From Tillandsia leiboldiana (lineage: Eukaryota > Streptophyta > Magnoliopsida > Poales > Bromeliaceae): 64,000 nucleotides of DNA. How positions within the stretch are numbered: position 1 is the stretch's first letter; every line of letters begins with the position of its first letter. The stretch spans positions 15,301,902-15,365,901 of the forward strand of contig CM055076.1 in the NCBI GenBank assembly GCA_029204045.2. Reading direction: 5' to 3'. Below are positions 57,101 through 64,000 of this stretch, in pieces. The notes under the pieces are model-generated. The model was not told the origin of the DNA. It saw only the letters and a program-made list of their open reading frames with translations, and ran no database searches. Made by a program: the position numbers and the translations under genes.

Positions 57101-60100
57101 ATTTCAGTAAACTGGATTAAATATATTCTGTTGTACAATTTCTGTTCTTCATGCCCTCAATCTGAAAAGTATGTGAAATGGTGTGACTCATTATTGCATC
57201 AACTATCAAGATACAACTAGATTAGCATCTTTTGTGCTGCAAGTCTCAAAGAACCCTTATGGTGTGGACCGGCAGGCATTGTAGTTTATGCAGCTAATAG
57301 GACAGTATATTTTCATCATGATATTTAAACTTGACTAGGATATAAATTCTCTACAGTCATTCTGTGAATAGTTAAATGTAATACTTGGCCTGAGAATCTT
57401 ATCACTCAAAACTTGGCTTCGATCGACGTTTAAAAAAACTTTGTTCCATTTAGTTTTCCTTTTTTTGGGTTGGAGTTGTCGTGATTTTCGGGACTTTTTT
57501 GATGAATGAAACTTAGGTGAAATAGAATATCAGAAATTGTCATCAATATATCGGACTTTCCTCATTTTGTTAATTGTCTGATTAGACTTACTGCTCATCA
57601 CTTATGAATTCTTTAATATTTATAGTTTCAAACTTACCTTGCAATAGCTGAACCAAGGATTGTTGTGCCACTGGCACGGGGCATGCCGGTGTGCTGTCAA
57701 TACGGCATAGCACACTGGTACGCACCCTATTTATATGCTGGCACAGTCGGCATGGGTTACGCTGGCTTATCAGTACAAGCAGTGTGGGCAGCACATGCCG
57801 ACATTGCAAAACCATGCCGACTAGTATGGCAATCCTTGAGCTGAACCTTTGATTTTTGCCTTGTTACCTATTTTTCCTCTAATGTGATTCTATCATATTT
57901 CAACAGATTATTCATGTCATCAAGTGACTGTCCATCAAATGGATGCACAATCAGATAATCCACCTGTTGTCTCAGATGAAAATAATGAGGTTGGTACTTC
58001 TATTTCATGAAAAGCTTTCTAGTATTGTTTGGTGAACATGGTTTTTCTTTTATTGCTTATTATAGGGTGATTCAAAATTTGTGGAGACATTTTCTGGTAA
58101 CCTTAGTCCTAGTTCTGGGAATGAGTTTTCCAATTGCAAATGTTTGCATGCCACTAAAGCTTGAAAAGCACTTTTCCTCCAAGACTAAAACGCTAAAATG
58201 ACTGTCACTCTAGTGGAGGTTCCCATGGTCATTTTTATGCATTGGAGGAGCAGAGCTCCAAATATATTTTGAAGTATCTTCTAAAGCATTAAAGCAGTTG
58301 TGTTTGGAAAACACACTCCTGTCTTGGGCCTTATACTTGAATGTGTTTGTTGAGGCTAGGGGTCTCCTCTATTTTCTTTTCTATTGTATTATTTCTTACT
58401 GAACTTTTGGGTTTAGATACGAGTACCTCTGAAATAGTAACCTGTTTACCTATGGGGAGCAACATGTTGAAGTAGCTTTTCAATTAGTTGAATCTTAGAA
58501 TTTATGTTGTGGGCGATAATATGGCAAGGTAACAAATCTATTTATGTTCTAAAGTAAATATGCAGCATGCTGATAAAATCTTGTGAGGAATTATGGTGGT
58601 AGTCATTCCATTCTTTCCCCAAATATGTCAGGAGAATGCATATGGCAAGCCTTACAGCACATGCCTCTTGTCACCACGGCTCCTTGCCATGTTGTACTAA
58701 TTATGGTTGTCACAGGATGTGTTATGGCCCTTAAAATCTTGGCTATATCTATGCATAATCCATTGATCGTGCGGATGCTTTTGTGTCTGTAGGTCATTTT
58801 TTTTTCGAGTTACAGGGATTGACAAGTTCACTTGGTGATAGACTTTTTCCTGAAGTCGGCATTCTTTATGTGCTACAGATGTGCTACTCGGTGCCAAGAC
58901 TTGTCTTCCCAGTCTTGGCGAGACCCTTTTAATTGTCTTCCTAGTTCCATGGCTTGTCACAAATAGATACTTATCTTTTGTAATAGATACTTACCTATCA
59001 CTTATTACAAGTGATAGACTTGTCTTCCCGGTCTGGGCAAAACGCTTTAGTTGTCTTCCTAGTTTCATGGCAAACACTTTATTTGTCTTCCTAGTTCCAT
59101 GGCTTTTCACTAATACATATTTATCTATCACTTGTAATATCTTAACCTGTTTTTCTTGTCTCTTATTTCTATGGTTTACCTATTAGAAGTGATATGGTGA
59201 AGGAAAATATTTTGGTCTCTTCTTGAGTTCCTAAGATATACAAAATAACATAGATAGGACATGTTGTGCCTTCTAATATTTTGCAAAGTGTATTTCCTAT
59301 CTTTTAAGCTGCTTTAAAGGCTCAGGCTAGATTTTGCAAGGTCATGCATTCTCAGGAAGAATACAAGGTATTATCCTCTTGCTGTTTAATGGTATCCTTT
59401 TTGTACTGAGTGGTGTTAGGGATTGAATGTAATCTAGTTACAGAAGAAAGTAATTGATGGCTTGTACTATTTTTATTATTATCTAGTGCATTTTTATTAT
59501 TATTGTGTGTCAATCTCATTTTTGTGACAAGTTCTTTCACTCATTTGCTTTTGTTGCACGAGAATGCTAGTTTCGGCTTCTGTGCATTATTTTATATTAT
59601 ATTTTATCTGTTTATGACCCATAATTTCTCTAATTTATGCTGGGTCTAAGTTCAAGGGTGTTTTAGCTCCAGTGGTCAACTTCATGATATAATATATTTT
59701 TGCATCATGTGACTATGGTATGTGTATAACATACATGTTCTAAGCAGGTGGCACATATTGATGCGTCAGATGAGCCTTGGAGCTGTATCTAAAAGTTTGG
59801 CTTATAATTGTTTGTGAATGTCGGCATGTTCAATCAATGTGCCGTCTGCTATTTTCCTCATCTGTGTCTTCACCATTTTTTTGCATGGACATATCAAACT
59901 AATTACTACATCTGAACTTTTTAATATTGAAAGAATCATTCTTTGGCTGCGTCTGCTTAAAGATGTATAATTTGCTTATTGGCTTTTCTTTGTGTGCTAT
60001 TATACAGAGTGACAACAAGAAGTTGTTACATAGAGCTTGAGATGATTTGACCAGTGCATTTGCTAATTTGACACCTATGAAGAATTTTTATTTTGCAATT

Positions 60101-62397
60101 CTGTCAACCCGTGAGTTAGTTTATGCATGGCAAATCACTCTTGCTTTAATCTGTCTCATTCTCCTGTGTTGATACCTTAATCTGTATTGAATGGAGAGAT
60201 CCTTCAAGTTGATTTGTAGTTTGTGGCAGACCTTTGAAAATACTGATGTTCAAATTGTAGCTGTCTGAGCTTAGTATACTTGATGATTAGTTCATTTTGC
60301 AACTTCATTTGATGGGTAGTCTGTTTTTTGCTTTTGCTGCGTGAGGATTTGTGAAGTATCTCATAGAGAGAATAACTATCATTTCTTTTTATGTAATCTG
60401 GTCTTGCAGGTGCAGGTTCTCCAGGCAGTTTCTGAAGCATCTCCTAGTATAGGAAGGAAACGAAAAACATCGCAGAGAAAACAAAACAAGGCAAAGTTGA
60501 ATTCCAGAAGACAAAGTCTTGCAGGTACACTATGGATCACACTAACACAATCCTCTTGATGTGTATAACTTATTTGTGGCTATGCTTGAGTACAGTATTG
60601 ATATTTTGGTGATTACTGCATGCCTTTTGTTTCATCTTTAGATGCTGGTCTCTTGTGGAAATCTGGTGTAAGGCGAAGCACTAGAGTTAGATCGAGACCT
60701 TTGGAGTACTGGCGTGGGGAAAGATTTTTGTATGGACGCATACATGATAGTATGTATCTTATCTTTCTGTAACAATTTTGATTGATTTGGCCTATTTCAT
60801 TTCTTCGTCATTTCATGAATATATCTATGCGTATGTATATGATGCATGCCCTTAACAGAACTTGTTCTTTATTATGTGCTTCGCATGAATGCTCTCTTTT
60901 ATGGTTATTTTTAACACATGAAAAACCACACATTGTCATGTACTTGTAAATATGCATTTGCAAATATACATCTTCAAGAGGGGGGAAAAAAGGGGGGGGG
61001 GAGTGCAGAGGGAGAAAGGCTTACTGTTACTAGTTTCTTATCTTTGTTAGTATTATTATTCTTGCTACAAATGATCAAATAATTCAAAATTATAATAGTG
61101 ATGAATAAAGGAATGAAAGGAAGGAAATTGTAGTACAGTTGCAAATTTTATGAAAGTCCAGATGGATTGTTTAACCAATAATGAAACAAAAGAATTTTTT
61201 TCTGGTACAAGCTAGAAACATGATTTTAAAATGAGGTTAAACAGGTCTTTCCTAATATCAAAACTTTCCTGAGGGATCATTCAACCATCGTTATCATCTG
61301 ATCATCTCCTCCTTCCTTCCTTTTCGCCACAATTGCCACGACCACTACTACCACACCATTGTGGCATTATCAATTCTTCATGGAAATAATTAGAACGAAG
61401 AGAGAACAGCACTGCCTCTGTTACTTTCCCTCCAATATTCTCTTCCTCTTTTATTGTTGCCACTGCTACAATCATTGGTACTATACCCTTTCGTGCCTAT
61501 GCCATAACCCCAAGAAAAAAAATAGAAAAGAGAAGACTGCCACTGCCACTGTGATCGTCATCTTCAGTAAAAGTCCTGATGTTTTCAGCACTCTGACACA
61601 ATACTTTTTCTTCAGTTTTATGGGAATACGTTTGTTGGTTGGGTGTTGTGATAGTTCTTAGGTTTTTATTCTGTTCTCTAAAGCATGCTATCTAGGTCAG
61701 AAGTGCAAAGCATCTTCATTGAGTAGGCATTTGGCAAGGGTCCATTTGGTTTGAGGACTAGGTTAACTTTTCTTATTCCTGCCAACTATCCTAGGGATTT
61801 TGATCAGTTACTACTAAGGTCATATTTAGTGAGCTCACAAGCTGTTTCTTTTTTTTTTTCTTTTTTCTTTTTTTTGGGAAAATCCCCTGCATAATATCCA
61901 TGTTGTTATGTTTATACATTGTTCAAATGTCACCACCAAGTTCAGTTCGTATTGGGTCATCTTTGCTGCTGAGCTCGATTTGTTAGCTTGTATCTCCGAA
62001 TCTTTCCAGTACACTTAAAAGTTTCCTACTCGGACATTTCTTTCGTCAAGTCCCAATCATAGAGGATTGAATGCTAAAGAAGAATAAAAAAGGTCACTCC
62101 GCGAGCAGTGGCATGAGCATAAAACTTTGCCGTAAGAGCTTGATCTTTTGTTATGTGTAACTGCTAAATTTGTCAAAACAAGTATCAGTCAAAATTTTTA
62201 TTTTCATGCTCGACTAATACTTAGTTTTTCAGTATGCTAATGGATTCAGAATTTTAATTATGCTAATAGGCTTGGCAACAGTCATTGGGATCAAATCTTT
62301 CTCTCCCGGCAGTGGCGGTAAGGAGTCAGTTCTGAAGGTGAAGTCCTTTGTCTCTGATCAATATGCCGGTCTTGTCGAGCATGCAGCGCTCTATTAA
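45003..62397 (+). CDS. CENPC: Centromere protein C (CENP-C), 12-exon gene model
   Basis: CENP-C is a nuclear inner-kinetochore protein that links CENH3 nucleosomes to the kinetochore. The modelled exons are 45,003-45,161; 49,166-49,353; 49,883-49,968; 50,066-50,168; 53,706-53,917; 53,987-54,630; 54,705-54,905; 54,980-55,028; 57,907-57,989; 60,410-60,524; 60,642-60,749; 62,270-62,397. They sum to 2,076 bases (691 residues plus stop), with all phases matching and a length normal for plant CENP-C. The N-terminus has DPLFDLSSLSLLPRTLG. Exons 4-5 give a basic RQRRPGIL-RKK patch. Exon 6 has the conserved ILDNLLSSFKDLDEDEGAAL and LQIKSINVGKVRLPDLP blocks. Exons 10-12 hold a basic stretch, the CENP-C motif and the C-terminal tail. 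Exons 6 and 7 seem to end at GC donors. A small extra exon inside the 2.4-kb intron 9 cannot be excluded. Confidence 0.93.
46333..47178 (+). mobile_element. hAT-like non-autonomous element in CENP-C intron 1
   Basis: The termini are inverted: CAATGTTCCAAAAGGTG at the left against CACTTTTTGGAATATTG at the right. They are flanked by an 8-bp duplication with one mismatch, GTGCGATA (46,325-46,332) and GTGCAATA (47,179-47,186). Subterminal zones hold repeated CATATG and GCGGCCGC-type motifs (46,360-46,440 and 47,028-47,160). The 846-bp interior is AT-rich and encodes nothing. The short TIR and 8-bp duplication fit the hAT superfamily. Confidence 0.7.
48389..48462 (+). repeat. Partial copy of the hAT MITE family, CENP-C intron 1
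   Basis: CAAGGATTTCCGTGCCTTGG, then GCATGGGGTATGCTGGTGTG and CACGACACAGCACAGTA, align with the left 75 bases of the element at 57,654-57,838. The right half is absent. Confidence 0.55.
49166..50168 (+). CDS. CENPC: CENP-C exons 2-4
   Basis: Exon 2 (49,166-49,353) encodes ALEGSKDILEQARMIVQSYS and ends with the basic KRRPALGRRRAQFSLKPIS. Exon 3 (49,883-49,968) encodes DFSSLDCIEDPEEYFLAFEK, the EDFF-like acidic block of plant CENP-C. Exon 4 (50,066-50,168) encodes a charged helix followed by TTRQRRPGIL. Splice junctions are AG|GTAATC, AA|GTAATC and CG|GTATAC, with phases 2, 1 and 2. Confidence 0.88.
50974..53536 (+). mobile_element. Small non-autonomous LTR retrotransposon in CENP-C intron 4
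   Basis: The LTRs are 50,974-51,732 (759 bp) and 52,916-53,536 (621 bp), both starting TGATACAAAA and ending in a GTCCTACATCA/GTCCTGTATCG pair. A primer site TGGTATCAGAGC lies at 51,737-51,748. The flanks TAGTG (50,969-50,973) and TAGCG (53,537-53,541) are a 5-bp target duplication with one change. The 1.2-kb interior has only short frames; a weak gag-like reading (NLETIRKFLNKRLK near 52,350) was not assignable. The 5' LTR carries about 140 bp (51,268-51,415) absent from the 3' LTR. Confidence 0.85.
53706..55028 (+). CDS. CENPC: CENP-C exons 5-8 (central region)
   Basis: Exon 5 (53,706-53,917) starts with the second half of the basic patch (RKKASYRYDYIAKVD). Exon 6 (53,987-54,630) holds the best conserved central blocks, ILDNLLSSFKDLDEDEGAAL and LQIKSINVGKVRLPDLP, then a disordered Ser/Pro/Arg-rich region (GRGKQSPSRPRGRGSRG). 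Exon 7 (54,705-54,905) and exon 8 (54,980-55,028) are short acidic exons, each beginning GTAAAY (VND, VNI). The donors after exons 6 and 7 read GAG|GCATGT and AAG|GCAAGT, so both introns would be GC-AG. Confidence 0.85.
55759..56301 (+). mobile_element. Long-TIR MITE (Mutator-like) in CENP-C intron 8
   Basis: The first about 170 bases reappear inverted at the end with roughly 85 per cent identity: TTGTGTGCTTTTAAAAGCAC, then GGCCTCCGTGCT, GTTTTCAATGTTG, GACTTCCGAATGGACGATCG and AAACTTGATCTA. ATATATCTA flanks both ends (55,750-55,758 and 56,302-56,310), a 9-bp duplication typical of Mutator, though AT-rich. The interior is AT-rich with no ORF. The right TIR contains the 18-bp perfect palindrome GCACGGAGGCCTCCGTGC. 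Confidence 0.85.
57654..57838 (+). mobile_element. 185-bp hAT-type MITE in CENP-C intron 8
   Basis: The termini are CAAGGATTG and CAATCCTTG, perfectly inverted over nine bases. The 8-bp duplication AGCTGAAC is perfect (57,646-57,653 and 57,839-57,846). The body is rich in GGCATG/CATGCC and GTGTGC/GCACAC words, unlike the surrounding AT-rich intron. An 8-bp duplication and short TIR indicate hAT. Confidence 0.9.
57907..57989 (+). CDS. CENPC: CENP-C exon 9
   Basis: TTTCAACAG|ATTATT opens a phase-1 exon encoding YSCHQVTVHQMDAQSDNPPV and VSDENNE, ending at GAG|GTTGGT in phase 0. It is acidic and not conserved in sequence. Evidence is the splice sites and the consistent phase with exons 8 and 10, so it is less certain than its neighbours. 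Confidence 0.65.
60410..60749 (+). CDS. CENPC: CENP-C exons 10-11 including the CENP-C motif
   Basis: Exon 10 (60,410-60,524) encodes a basic stretch, ASPSIGRKRKTSQRKQNKAK, followed by LNSRRQSLA. Exon 11 (60,642-60,749) encodes RRSTRVRSRPLEYWRGERFL followed by YGRIHDS, the diagnostic CENP-C motif that binds the C-terminal tail of CENH3 and the nucleosome acidic patch. The arginine anchor and the Tyr-Trp pair are present. Splice sites are TTGCAG|GTGCAG, GCAG|GTACAC, CTTTAG|ATGCTG and GATA|GTATGT. Confidence 0.97.
62270..62397 (+). CDS. CENPC: CENP-C exon 12 (C-terminal tail, stop codon)
   Basis: GCTAATAG|GCTTGG continues the phase and encodes SLATVIGIKSFSPGSGGKES, VLKVKSFVSDQYAGLVEHAA and LY, stop TAA at 62,395-62,397. 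The TVIGIK...KVKSFVSDEY-like pattern is the conserved tail after the CENP-C motif in plants. It is far downstream of exon 11 (1.5-kb intron). Confidence 0.95.
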
Positions 62398-63747
62398 ATG
62401 ATGCTGCTATTCTCAAATGTCTACTACTCGTAGAGAGAATATATACTTGCTTTCTTTACTTGTTATATGGATATATTTGCTGTTCTATTACCTACTATAA
62501 TCTACTTGGGGCATGATAAGGTGATTCCCCTTGAACAGCTGGATTGCCTCAGTTTGAATTCAATCAACATATTGTAGTCTAGGGATTGGGTCTGTTGAAA
62601 CCTGTAAGATATGTAAACTGATTAATATGTACTTTTCTTGCCTTTTGTCTTGTTCCCTTTTTGTAATTTTGTTGCCTCATGTCTTCTTCTTCTGCAACTG
62701 TGGAGACCTACTCAAGTATAGGACTTTCTGAAATGGATCCCTGAACATAAATTATTTTGATCGGTACTCTCGTTCAACTTTATTTGTTTTGATAGTTCAA
62801 TCAATTGAATTGTAGATTTTGGCAAATTTATCAACTGCATTAGCTATAGGTTGCTAATTATAAATTAAATCAACACTTCAGCAGCTGACGTTTAGTTAGA
62901 GCTGCGAAACTGGAAGGAATTAATCATTAATTTTGCAAAATGCTTGAAAACGAATTAGAGTTCGGGGGAGGGAGCCCGTAAGAAAACTAAAGGGACCTAT
63001 TTTAAATGGCTTGTAGTTACAAAATGTTATGGCATGGTGCAATGCAACTGCTGCTCCTACTCCAAGAAGCAATATTTTGGCTATTGCTTTTTGTAGCTTT
63101 TTCTGGTTGGAAAGGGGAAATGATTACTCCAAAAGCAAAATATCCATTCTAAAACTTTTACTGCAGCAGGAAGTCCCCAGAAGGATATTAGTAAAAAAGT
63201 CGTTAGTGCTTATTTGAACAATTTTTAATCAAAAACCATTTCAGGAGAAGCTTTGTCTGAGTTAATCCAAGATCTTGAACGCATAATCAAATGGAGAATG
63301 CCCTATATAATCCTTTCTTTGTTCTATGCTTAAGATAAAGATTTATATTATTAAGAAAAAACTTCCTAGGCTAAATATCAAGACGCTCTCTGTGCACTGT
63401 GTCAATTATCCTGTAAAATATAAATTATATCAGCTTTAATCTCGCACTTTAGTATTCAGGCTCCCACAGTGAATCAAATTTGATAATTTTAAATGGCTAA
63501 TATAAGTTGAATTCAAGATGTTGTGAAATCATCTATCACCAAACTGTTGTGAAATCATGAAATTTGATTCATAGAAAGTTCAAATTATTTTTGATTGATT
63601 TTAATAATATTGATTGTTAATTTGAATGTCCTATCGTTGTGAAAGTAAACAATCTCTTTTACTTCTAGAGGTATTCTAAATTTAGTAGGTGTTAAAACTG
63701 CATGTTATGCATATCATTTGGGTTGCACGGTGCAGCTTGTTAGGATT
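62398..63747 (+). other. CENP-C 3' flank without a recognised gene
   Basis: AT-rich. The first few hundred bases probably include the 3' untranslated region, but no canonical AATAAA close to the stop was picked out. Short frames (for example 63,029-63,217) show no domain. Nothing else can be supported here. Confidence 0.5.
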
Positions 63748-64000
63748 TTATGATTGTGCTTGCAATTCTGCATTTATAATGTAGAACTTGACTGCCGTGC
63801 GTAGCTTTCCAAATTTAATAGGGAGTGTGATTGACCCTAATGCCTTTTGGCTATGTTGATTAAACCCTTGGATTAGGATTTTTTCAGATGATAAATGGCT
63901 TAGGATGTTGACTGAAGATCCTGGATCGATCAAAATGCGGTTAATTTTGTCTCCATCGGAAATTCCGATCACGTACAACGGCCTATTATGATGAGTTGTT
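63748..64000 (-). pseudogene. Fragment of a gypsy retrotransposon polyprotein (aspartic protease region)
   Basis: Minus-strand frame, open to the window edge, reading HHNRPLYVIGISDGDKINRI, then LIDPGSSVNIL, and later LIQGFNQHSQKALGSITLPI. These are typical of the gag-asp protease domain of Ogre/Athila-like Ty3/gypsy polyproteins, where the active site usually reads D-G-G/D-T-G-S; here DPGS. The frame ends at 63,748 before the usual LLGRPW block, so it is a truncated remnant unless the window edge hides more. Confidence 0.8.

Noticed and set aside
60007..60042. Candidate extra CENP-C exon after ATTATACAG
   Set aside because: The acceptor is good, but the in-phase frame hits TGA after ten codons and no donor lies before it.
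61359..61661. 100-codon Cys-rich ORF in CENP-C intron 11
   Set aside because: It is low-complexity, His/Cys-rich by chance of simple CCACTACTACCAC-type sequence, without splice sites in phase with exons 11 or 12.

Overview
This is nuclear DNA of a flowering plant. It has spliced genes, nested LTR retrotransposons primed by initiator-methionine tRNA, Mutator-like and hAT-like DNA elements, two Cassandra elements carrying 5S-rRNA-like sequence, and a plant-type CENP-C gene. The species cannot be fixed from the sequence; a non-grass angiosperm, possibly a monocot, is a weak guess.

Bases 1-17,403 are transposon debris around one complete element. A decayed Ty3/gypsy (chromovirus-like) copy G1 runs forward from its 5' LTR end (1-301) through gag and protease/reverse transcriptase and stops at 3,320. 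There a reverse-oriented element A (3,321-13,098) begins: two 3.83-kb LTRs around only 2.1 kb, which holds a capsid-deleted gag and no pol. Fragments of three more LTRs follow (13,099-15,006; 15,007-about 15,500; about 17,040-17,403).

Bases 17,404-44,408 are best read as one Mutator-like element (MULE) swollen by insertions. Both ends are arrays of palindromic units. Inside, on the minus strand, lie a broken MURA-type transposase gene and, 64 bp downstream, a broken plant-mobile-domain (PMD) gene. Insertions with target duplications are Cassandra-1 in a PMD exon (TATCC), a Copia-type element in the first PMD intron (GAACT) that itself holds Cassandra-2 (CCATA), and gypsy element B in the last transposase exon (CTTGA). 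Removing them leaves a two-gene MULE of about 7.4 kb.

The Copia element has intact 1,181-bp LTRs and a gag with two zinc knuckles, but no protease, integrase, reverse transcriptase or RNase H. In their place is an uninterrupted 390-codon ORF resembling a putative plant transposon protein family. Element B keeps reverse transcriptase, RNase H and integrase but has lost nucleocapsid and the protease active site, and it carries point lesions.

Bases 45,003-62,397 hold the one clear host gene, CENP-C (centromere protein C), modelled as 12 exons, 2,076 coding bases and 691 residues with every splice phase consistent. It ends with the CENP-C motif and the cupin-like tail. Its introns carry a small LTR element, two hAT-like elements and a long-TIR MITE, three of the four with recognisable target duplications. 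The right edge holds a gypsy protease fragment on the minus strand.
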